Assembly (NCBI GenBank): GCA_035622755.1
Contig: DASPUU010000137.1
Coordinates: 12,110 to 76,109 of the forward strand
Reading direction: 5' to 3'
DNA from: JADGRA01 sp035622755
Lineage (GTDB): Bacteria; Myxococcota; Myxococcia; Myxococcales; Myxococcaceae
Length of the DNA stretch: 64,000 nucleotides
Part shown: piece after piece, positions 57,690 through 64,000 of the stretch
Position numbering within the stretch: position 1 is the stretch's first letter
How the letters are laid out: each line of letters begins with the position of its first letter
Notes under the pieces: model-generated
Seen by the model: only the letters and a program-made list of their open reading frames with translations
What the model was told of the DNA's origin: nothing
The model's database searches: none
Made by a program: the position numbers and the translations under genes

Positions 57690-60600
57690 CTCGCCGGCTG
57701 AGGCGCGGGGCTGGTCCCGCGCAGGCGGTCGGCCTCGGGCTCCTCGGTGAAGCGCGTCCACTGCTGGTACATGACCGGGAGGAGGAGCAGCGTCAGGGCA
57801 CAGGCGGTGAGCGTTCCCCAGACGATGACCACCGCCAGCGGACGCTGGGTCTCGCTGCCGATGCCCCGGCTCAGCGCCGCCGGGACCAGCCCCAGGGCGG
57901 CCAGCGAGGCGGTGATCAGCACCGGCCGGAGACGCTCCCGCGCGCCCTCGAGGATGGCGATCTCCAGCCGGTCGCCCCGGCGGCGCCGCTCGGCGATGGC
58001 GGACATGACCAGCACGCCGTTGAGCGACGCCTGCCCGATGAGGGCGATGAATCCCACCGCCGCCGAGACGCTCAGGGGGAAGCCGGCCGCCCACAGCCCG
58101 AACACCCCACCCATCAGCGCGAAGGGGACGTTGAGCAGGGTGAGGACGGCGAGCGGCAGCGAGTCGAAGGCCTTGAAGAGGAGCCCCAGGGTGACGAGCA
58201 GCGCCACCGGAACGACCAGCGCCAGCCGGGCCATGGCCCGCTCCTTGTTCTCGAACTCGCCGCCCCACTCGATGGACATCCCCGGGCCGAGCGGCGCCTC
58301 GCGCTCCACCCGCTCGCGCGCCTCGTTGACGAACCCGCCCATGTCCCGGCCCCGGACGTTCATCCGGATGCCGATGTAGCGCCGCCCGTTCTCCCGGTTG
58401 ATGCTCGCCCGGCCCCGGGCCGTCTCCACGTGGGCCAGGGTGCCGAGCGGGACGGTGACGCCGCCCTCCACCGGCACGCGGAGCTGGGCGATCTTCTCCA
58501 GGTCGTCGCGGTCGGCGGCCGGCAGCCGCAGGACGACGTCGAACTTCCGCTCCCCCTCCCAGAAGTCGGACACCGGGCGTCCGCCGAGCGCCGTCTGGAA
58601 GACGTGCTGGAAGTCACCCAGGTCCATGCCGTAGCGGGCCAGGGCGATGCGATCCGGCTTCACCCGGATCATCAGGGTGGCGGCGCTCTTCACGATGCCC
58701 AGGTCGGCCGCGCCGGGGACCCGCCCGATGGCCGCCTTGACCCGCTCCGCCTGCGCCTGGAGGGCGACCAGGTCCTCGCCGTAGAGCTTGACCGCGATCT
58801 GCCCCTGCTGCCCGCTGATGCTCTCGTTGACGTTGTCCCGGATGGGCTGGCTGAAGTTCACCTCCACCCCGGGGACCTCGTCGATGCGGCGCTGGAGCTC
58901 GTCCACCACGTCGCCCAGGGTGGGGGTCTCGCGCGGCCACTGGTCGGGCCGCTTGAGCCGCACGAAGAACTCGAGGTTGTTGGCCAGCTTGGGGTCCGTC
59001 CCGTCCTCCGGCCGGCCGAGCTGGGAGAGGGTGGCCTCGACCTGGGGGGCGCCGGCGATGAGCTGGGCGATGCGCGGCACCAGCCGGCGGCCCTCGGAGA
59101 GCGAGGCGTTGGCCGGCAGGGTGAAGGTCATGTAGAGCGCGCCCTCGTTGAGCTCGGGCAGGAACTCGCTCCCCAGCCGCGGCAGGAGCCAGCCGGCCAG
59201 CGCCAGGCCGAGGCTGGTGAGGACGATGAGCAGCCAGGGCCGCTGGAGCGCGAAGCGCAGCGAGCGGTCGTAGCTCTGGGCCGCCAGGCGCAGGACCGGC
59301 GACTCCCCGTGGCGCGGGGCCTGGCGGTAGACGAGCGAGGCCAGCACCGGGACCAGGGTCACCGAGAAGAAGAGCGCCCCGCACAGCGCCGCGACCACGG
59401 TGTTCGCCATCGGCGAGAAGATGCGGCCCTCGACCCGCTCGAGCATGAAGATGGGCAGGTAGGCGGCGATGATGATCAGCAGGGCGAAGACGGTGGGCCG
59501 GACCACGCTCCGGGTCGCCTCCCGGATGCCGTCCTCCACCGTCTCGTCCCTCCGGTGGAGGGCGAGCCGGGCCAGGATGGCCTCGATGATCACCACCCCT
59601 CCGTCGACGATGACCCCGAAGTCCACTGCGCCCATGGAGAGGAGGTTGGCGCTCATGCCGCGCAGCTTGAGGTAGATGAAGGAGCTGAGCAGCGAGAGCG
59701 GGATGAGCAGGGCCACCACCAGCGCCGCCCGCAGGTCGAGGAGGAAGACGAAGAGCACCAGGGTGACCAGGGCCGCCCCCTCGAGCAGGTTGCGCCCCAC
59801 CGTGGTGAGGGTGGTTCCCACCAGCTCGGTGCGGTCGTAGAAGGGAAGGAGGCGCGCCCCCTCCGGCGCCAGGCGGTGGTCGATGTCGCGCACCGCGGCG
59901 CGCACGCGCGCCAGCACCTCGGAGGGATTCTCCCCGCGCCGCATGAGCACCACGCCCTGGATGGTGTCCAGGTTCTCGTCCCGGCTGACCACCCCCTGGC
60001 GAGGAGCCCAGCCCTCGGAAACGGCGGCCACGTCCTTGAGGAAGAGGGGCGTGCCCTCCTCGGTGCCCAGCCGGACGGACTTGAGGTCCTCCACCGAGGA
60101 GAAGAGGCCCTCGCTGCGGATGACCAGCTGCTCGGCGCCGCGCTCCAGCACCCCGCCGCTGGCGTTGACGCTCCCGTTCTTGATGCCTGCCTCGAGCGCG
60201 GCCAGGGTCAGCCCGTGGGCCGCCAGGCGCGCCGGATCCGGCTGGACGTGGATCTCGCGCTGCAGCCCTCCGATGCTCACCACGTCGGCCACGCCGTTGA
60301 CCCGGAGGAAGGCCGGCCGGACCACCCAGTCTTGCAGCGTGCGGAGCTTCATCGGGTCGTTCCGCGCCCCGACCAGCGTGTAGCGGTACACCTCGCCGAT
60401 GGGCGTGGCGTAGGGGCCGAGCTGCGGGACGATGCCCTCGGGCAGGTCCGCCTCGCGGAGCCGCTCCAGCACCTGTCCGCGCGCCCAGAGCCCGTCCACC
60501 CCGTCGTTGAAGGTGAGGGTGATGTAGGAGAGCCCGAAGAGCGACAGGTTGCGGAACCGGGAGAGCTGGGGGATGCCGTTCAGCGCCCGCTCCAGCGGAA

Positions 60601-60799
60601 GGCCGATCTGCCGCTCCACCTCCTCGGCCGGCTGGCCGGGGAAGAGGGTGATCACCTGCACCTGGGTGTCGGTGGGGTCGGGGAAGGCCTCCACCGTCAG
60701 GCCGCGGAAGGAGAACCAGCCCCACAGCGCGACCAGCGCGGTGAAGGCGAGCACCGCCCCCTTGTTGCGCAACGAGAACTGGACCAGCGACTCGAACAT
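57686..60799 (-). CDS. CzcA/CusA-type RND efflux pump, inner-membrane component
   Basis: A 1037-residue RND transporter of the heavy-metal (HME) subgroup: N-terminal span, two large periplasmic loops and further spans. The TM4 motif MGAVDFGVIVDGGVVIIEAI is that of CzcA/CusA/CnrA rather than multidrug AcrB. Conserved ends such as FRGLTVEAFPDPTDTQVQVI and VPVALLVTLGLLFKAFDSLP support this. It exchanges metal for protons. The specificity (Cu, Zn, Co) cannot be read safely. The operon order is outer-membrane, fusion, pump, with 5 bases between the last two. Confidence 0.94.
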   Translation of the reverse strand: MFESLVQFSLRNKGAVLAFTALVALWGWFSFRGLTVEAFPDPTDTQVQVITLFPGQPAEEVERQIGLPLERALNGIPQLSRFRNLSLFGLSYITLTFNDGVDGLWARGQVLERLREADLPEGIVPQLGPYATPIGEVYRYTLVGARNDPMKLRTLQDWVVRPAFLRVNGVADVVSIGGLQREIHVQPDPARLAAHGLTLAALEAGIKNGSVNASGGVLERGAEQLVIRSEGLFSSVEDLKSVRLGTEEGTPLFLKDVAAVSEGWAPRQGVVSRDENLDTIQGVVLMRRGENPSEVLARVRAAVRDIDHRLAPEGARLLPFYDRTELVGTTLTTVGRNLLEGAALVTLVLFVFLLDLRAALVVALLIPLSLLSSFIYLKLRGMSANLLSMGAVDFGVIVDGGVVIIEAILARLALHRRDETVEDGIREATRSVVRPTVFALLIIIAAYLPIFMLERVEGRIFSPMANTVVAALCGALFFSVTLVPVLASLVYRQAPRHGESPVLRLAAQSYDRSLRFALQRPWLLIVLTSLGLALAGWLLPRLGSEFLPELNEGALYMTFTLPANASLSEGRRLVPRIAQLIAGAPQVEATLSQLGRPEDGTDPKLANNLEFFVRLKRPDQWPRETPTLGDVVDELQRRIDEVPGVEVNFSQPIRDNVNESISGQQGQIAVKLYGEDLVALQAQAERVKAAIGRVPGAADLGIVKSAATLMIRVKPDRIALARYGMDLGDFQHVFQTALGGRPVSDFWEGERKFDVVLRLPAADRDDLEKIAQLRVPVEGGVTVPLGTLAHVETARGRASINRENGRRYIGIRMNVRGRDMGGFVNEARERVEREAPLGPGMSIEWGGEFENKERAMARLALVVPVALLVTLGLLFKAFDSLPLAVLTLLNVPFALMGGVFGLWAAGFPLSVSAAVGFIALIGQASLNGVLVMSAIAERRRRGDRLEIAILEGARERLRPVLITASLAALGLVPAALSRGIGSETQRPLAVVIVWGTLTACALTLLLLPVMYQQWTRFTEEPEADRLRGTSPAPQPAS

Positions 60800-60804
60800 G
60801 GGTC

Positions 60805-61998
60805 CTAGTTGGCCAGGTCGATCTGGTTGAGGAGGAGGATGGCTCCCTTGCTCACGTAACGGGTGCCGGGCTGAAGTCCGCTCCGCAGCTCGACCTCCCC
60901 CTCCCGCTGTCGCCCCGGGGTGACCGCCATCCGCTCGAGCTTTCCCGTGCCCCGGGCGACGAAGACCATCGAGCGCTGGCCTTCGGTGACCACCGCCTCG
61001 GCCGGGACGCGGACGCGCTTCACCGACGGGTCGGGCTGGAGCTCGACGTCGACGAAGGAGTTGGGCCGGAGCGCCCGGTCCTCGTTCTCCGCCCGGATGC
61101 GGAGCTCCACCGTGCGGCGCTTGGCGTCCACCACGTCCGAGACACGCTCCAGCACGCCGGCCCGGTGGATGTTGCCGGCCTGGGTGTGGACGGTGACCGG
61201 CGCGCCGGCGGTCAGGTCGTAGGCGTCCTGCTCCTGGAGGTCGGCCACCACCAGCACCTCGCCCAGATCGGAGATGCGCAGGAGCGGCTTGTCCCCGCCG
61301 GCCTGCACCTCCTGGCTGGCGACCACGTCCAGGTCGACCACCGTCCCCGAGCGGGGCGCGACCACCCAGAACAGGTTGTCCGACTCGGAGGCGATGCGCA
61401 GGGAGGCGCGCTTGGCCTGGGCGGCCCGGAGCGCCAGCTCCGACTCGCGCAGCTCGGCCTCGGCGGCCAGGGCGTCCTTCTCCGGCGCCGCCTTGAGCTC
61501 CACCAGCTCCCGGGCCCGGGTGGCCAGCCGCTGCTTCACCTGGACCGCCTCGCGGGCCGAGGCGAGCTCCTTTTCCAGATCCGCCCAGGCGCCGCTGCGG
61601 ACGCTGAACAGCCGGTCGCTCTCCTTCACCTGATCCCCGAGCCTGACCAGGACCCGCTCCACCCGCCCCTGGAGCGGCGTGCCGACCGAAGCCGTCCGCT
61701 TCTCGTCGAACTGCACCCGGCCCGGCGCGGGCAGGGGCGGAAGGGCGGGCGCCTCCCGCGCCACCGCCAGCTCGACGTACTTCCACTGCGGCGCGTTCTC
61801 GGCCAGGGTGAGCGAGTCTCCCTGGACGCCGATGCCCGGGGGACGGGGGGGCGGCGGGCGGGGGCGCTCGAGGAACGCCCAGCCGAGGGCGAGCAGCCCC
61901 ACCGCGACCAGGGCCGCGCCGGCCACCCGGGGCGGCGTGGCCCTCCGGCGAAGGCCGGCCAGCGTCGCCAGGACGGCGGACGTCGGCTCAGGGGACAT
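60805..61998 (-). CDS. CzcB/CusB-type membrane fusion protein
   Basis: A 397-residue periplasmic adaptor. One N-terminal span (VAGAALVAVGLLALGWAFLE), a barrel-sandwich half (GRVQFDEKRTASVGTPLQGR), a helical hairpin (about 160-215; LEKELASAREAVQVKQRLAT and ALAAEAELRESELALRAAQA), then the other half (VVAPRSGTVVDLDVVASQEV) and beta-barrel domains. No His-rich metal-binding tail is seen. The ATG at 61998 is chosen; it overlaps the outer-membrane gene by 11 bases. Confidence 0.93.
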   Translation of the reverse strand: MSPEPTSAVLATLAGLRRRATPPRVAGAALVAVGLLALGWAFLERPRPPPPRPPGIGVQGDSLTLAENAPQWKYVELAVAREAPALPPLPAPGRVQFDEKRTASVGTPLQGRVERVLVRLGDQVKESDRLFSVRSGAWADLEKELASAREAVQVKQRLATRARELVELKAAPEKDALAAEAELRESELALRAAQAKRASLRIASESDNLFWVVAPRSGTVVDLDVVASQEVQAGGDKPLLRISDLGEVLVVADLQEQDAYDLTAGAPVTVHTQAGNIHRAGVLERVSDVVDAKRRTVELRIRAENEDRALRPNSFVDVELQPDPSVKRVRVPAEAVVTEGQRSMVFVARGTGKLERMAVTPGRQREGEVELRSGLQPGTRYVSKGAILLLNQIDLAN

Positions 61999-63313
61999 GG
62001 GGCGCCGAGTCGGGGAACGGGGGAAGCTCGCCGGCGGCACGCGAGCGCGCCACCGAGAGCCGGAAGGTGAAGAGGTCGAGGTCGGCGGCGTCGAGCTGAA
62101 GCTCGCCCAGGGTCCGCCGGGCGAGGAGCAGGTCGGGCAGCGGCGCGCCGCCCCGCTGGACCGCGCTCTCCAGCCGCTCCACCACCTCGCGCGCCAGGGG
62201 CACGGTCCGGTCGCGGAGCCGGATGCGGCGGTCCATGGCCGCCTCCCGCTGCGCGGTGAGCGCCGTCACGTCGCGCTGCGCCTGCGCCAGGAGCAGCGAG
62301 CGGGCGCTGGAGGCAGCGGTGGCGGTGGCCGTGGCCGCCTCGGCGTCGGCCTGGCCGTGGTCGAAGAAGGTGAGCGGGAAGGAGATGCCGAGGAAGAGGC
62401 TCTGGTGCTGGTTCCCGGCGATGGTGAACTGGTCGAGCAGATACCCGAAGCGGAAGGTGGGATCGGGGATCCAGCGGTTGTGGGCCAGGGTGAGCAGGGA
62501 CTCGGCGCTCGCCTCCTGCGCGGTGAGCGAGCGGAGATCCGGCCGCTGGTCGAGCACCGGCGGCCGGAGCGCGCCGATGCCCAGCCGCCCGTTGAGGTAG
62601 GCGGAGGCCTCGGCCGGGGAGTCGAAGGGGAGGCAGGTCAGGCCGACGGTCTGCGAGCAGACGAGCAGCGCCGCCGACAGCTTCTCGCGCTCCTCGCCGA
62701 GGTTGGAGGCGAACTTCTCCGCTTCCAGATCCGCCCGGTCGGCATCCAGCCCGGCGATGTCGCCCTTGGCCGCGCGCTGCCGCTGGAGCTCGGCCAGGCG
62801 TTCGGCGTTGGCCACCGTCTCGGCCAGGGCGGCGATGCGGATCTGCGCGGTGGCGATCTCGGCGATGCGCTCCTGGAGGTCGAACCACCGCTGGCGGAGG
62901 AGCTCCAGGGCGTCCAGTGCCGCCGCCTCGCGGGCGCTGCGCGCCGCGGCCTCGCGCGGGGCGCGCTTGCCAAGCTCCACCAGCTGGTTGAGGGTGAAGG
63001 TGTAGTTGGGCACCTCGGTGAAGCGGTCCAGCCCGGGGGGGTTGGTCGGCCCGATGGGGAAGGTCGCCCAGAGGAAGTCGAAGCCGGGGTTGGGCCAGAC
63101 CTTGGCCCGGGTCAGCTCGGCGCCGGCCAGCCGCACCCGGAGCTGGGCGGCGACCAGGTCGGGCGAGCGCGCCCAGAGGAGGGCGGTGAGGTCGGCGTCC
63201 CCGGGAGGGTGCGAGAGGTTGAGCGCGGCCGGGCCATCCGCCCGCGCCGCCATGGCGACGAGTCCGACGAGGAGGCAAGCAATCTTCACGGCGAGAGGAA
63301 GGATAGAACGCAA
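61988..63313 (-). CDS. CzcC/CusC/TolC-type outer-membrane efflux protein
   Basis: A protein of about 441 residues with signal peptide and the helical, Ala/Arg/Glu-rich pattern of TolC-type channels: ARSPDLVAAQLRVRLAGAEL, NPGFDFLW, AERLAELQRQRAAKGDIAGL and the second-half WIPDPTFRFGYLLDQFTIAG, FFDHGQADAEAA. It forms the outer-membrane conduit of the metal pump. The TTG at 63313 is preferred because AGGAGAGG lies 11 bases before it; GTG at 63289 or 63373 are alternatives. The ribosome site is part of an inverted repeat at 63325. Confidence 0.9.
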   Translation of the reverse strand: MRSILPLAVKIACLLVGLVAMAARADGPAALNLSHPPGDADLTALLWARSPDLVAAQLRVRLAGAELTRAKVWPNPGFDFLWATFPIGPTNPPGLDRFTEVPNYTFTLNQLVELGKRAPREAAARSAREAAALDALELLRQRWFDLQERIAEIATAQIRIAALAETVANAERLAELQRQRAAKGDIAGLDADRADLEAEKFASNLGEEREKLSAALLVCSQTVGLTCLPFDSPAEASAYLNGRLGIGALRPPVLDQRPDLRSLTAQEASAESLLTLAHNRWIPDPTFRFGYLLDQFTIAGNQHQSLFLGISFPLTFFDHGQADAEAATATATAASSARSLLLAQAQRDVTALTAQREAAMDRRIRLRDRTVPLAREVVERLESAVQRGGAPLPDLLLARRTLGELQLDAADLDLFTFRLSVARSRAAGELPPFPDSAPHVP

Positions 63314-63324
63314 TCCGCGTGCCT

Positions 63325-63341
63325 CTCCTGTGCGACAGGAG
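63325..63341 (-). promoter_or_regulatory. Inverted repeat covering the likely ribosome site of the efflux operon
   Basis: CTCCTGT-GCG-ACAGGAG is a perfect 7-bp inverted repeat with a 3-base loop. On the minus strand its right arm (ACAGGAG) includes the probable Shine-Dalgarno sequence of the outer-membrane gene, so the RNA could fold and hide it; as DNA it could be an operator. A second repeat, TGCAA/TTGCA, lies at 63358-63372. Confidence 0.4.
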
Positions 63342-63412
63342 CGCCACCGCCGTCCGATGCAAGGGGATTGCACCGGGCCCGGCCCCGGTGTCGGTTTCTT
63401 GAATCCCGGGGG

Positions 63413-64000
63413 CTAGTCCTCGATGCGCTTGAGGAAGGTGGGGTAGGAGAGGCCGAGCGCCTTGGCCGCCTCCACCCGCCGGCCTCCGAGCTGCTCGAGG
63501 ACGTGCCGCGCGTAGCGCCGCTCGAGCTCCTCCATGGCGATGGGCGCTCCCCCCACCACGAAGGGGCCGGACCCGGGCGGCATTCCCGGGATGGGCTCGG
63601 GCCGTCCGTCGAGCACCGGCAGGTCCAGCTCCGGTCCCGGCTCGAGCACCAGGGCGCGCTCGAGCACGTTCCTGAGCTCGCGAACGTTCCCCGGGAAGGG
63701 GTAGCGGAGGAGCCGCTCCCGGGCCACGCTCCCGAGGAGCGCTCCCTTGCGCCCCAGCTCGGCGGCCAGCTCGGCGAGGAGCGCCTCGGCCAGGGGAACG
63801 ATGTCCTCGGGCCGGTCCCGGAGCGGCGGCACGTGCAGCGCGAAGACGCTGAGCCGGAACCAGAGGTCCTGCCGGAAGCGTCCGGCGCGGATCTCCGCCT
63901 CCAGATCCCGGTTGGTGGCCGCCACCACCCGGGCGTGGCTCGTCTCCTCCGAGCTGCTCCCCACCCGCCGGTAGCGCCCCGAGTCGAGGAAGGTGAGCAG
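63413..64000 (-). CDS. Sigma-54-dependent activator (NtrC family), C-terminal part
   Basis: The last 195 codons of an enhancer-binding protein; the 5' part lies past 64000. It covers the end of the AAA+ domain (LLTFLDSGRYRRVG, VVAATNRDLEAEIRAGRFRQ, DLWFRLSVFALHVPPLRDRP, YPFPGNVRELRNVLERAL) and a C-terminal FIS-type HTH (YARHVLEQLGGRRVEAAKAL, GLSYPTFLKRIED). Such proteins open sigma-54 promoters. It is transcribed in the same direction as, and just ahead of, the RND efflux operon, which it may regulate. N-terminal sensing domain and the GAFTGA motif are outside the window. Confidence 0.95.
   Translation of the reverse strand: MLTFLDSGRYRRVGSSSEETSHARVVAATNRDLEAEIRAGRFRQDLWFRLSVFALHVPPLRDRPEDIVPLAEALLAELAAELGRKGALLGSVARERLLRYPFPGNVRELRNVLERALVLEPGPELDLPVLDGRPEPIPGMPPGSGPFVVGGAPIAMEELERRYARHVLEQLGGRRVEAAKALGLSYPTFLKRIED

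Overview
The window is very GC-rich DNA (roughly 70 percent G+C by eye), densely packed with genes on both strands, with many GTG or TTG starts and 4-base start/stop overlaps. The content points to a Gram-negative, LPS-bearing member of the Myxococcota, probably a relative of Anaeromyxobacter or the Cystobacterineae. Evidence includes sigma-54 with its regulators, many eukaryote-like Ser/Thr kinases, a PilZ-receiver protein of the myxobacterial type, Cys-rich lipoproteins, KDO synthesis genes, a Mla-type lipid transporter and a full-length pyruvate carboxylase. This assignment is inference from gene content; no rRNA or tRNA is present to test it.

Layout. 1-4.1 kb: the 3' end of rpoN, a thioesterase, an exported 5'-nucleotidase-like protein, hpf, ptsN and an unknown gene. 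4.1-12.4 kb: dtd, a Pal-type lipoprotein, nhaA, a PBP4-type peptidase, ssb, a small helical protein, a phosphoribosyltransferase and selB. 12.6-12.74 kb: a candidate small RNA gene with a near-consensus sigma-54 promoter, four hairpins (one with a seven-cytosine loop) and an intrinsic terminator. 12.7-17.8 kb (minus strand): a methyltransferase, then a blaI / M56 peptidase / HEAT-repeat module with a BlaI-like operator. 17.8-26.0 kb (minus strand): a partial complex I operon, nuoE-F-J-K-L-M-N. 26.0-29.5 kb: PilZ-receiver protein, a kinase-like protein lacking the catalytic Asp, a DUF309/zinc-ribbon protein with no standard start codon, and an exported repeat protein. 29.5-36.7 kb (minus strand): four tandem paralogous membrane Ser/Thr kinases, two full length, one shortened, one a pseudogene. 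36.8-40.8 kb (minus strand): kdsB-pyrG-kdsA and an HTH-receiver regulator. 40.8-44.3 kb: mla-type ABC operon. 44.5-55 kb: exported protein, pyruvate carboxylase, GNAT acetyltransferase, Cys-rich lipoprotein, PEGA protein, RluA-type pseudouridine synthase, a receiver-histidine kinase preceded by a second near-consensus sigma-54 promoter, and an unknown membrane protein. 55-64 kb: a sensor kinase/FixJ-type regulator pair, then a minus-strand metal-type RND efflux operon and the C-terminal part of a sigma-54 activator.

Working together. The window is weighted toward envelope work (LPS sugar supply, lipid transport, peptidoglycan editing, efflux) and signalling. Sigma-54 is a recurring theme: rpoN at one edge, an activator protein at the other, and two good -24/-12 promoters between them. 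The candidate small RNA is the least expected item and the one most worth testing.
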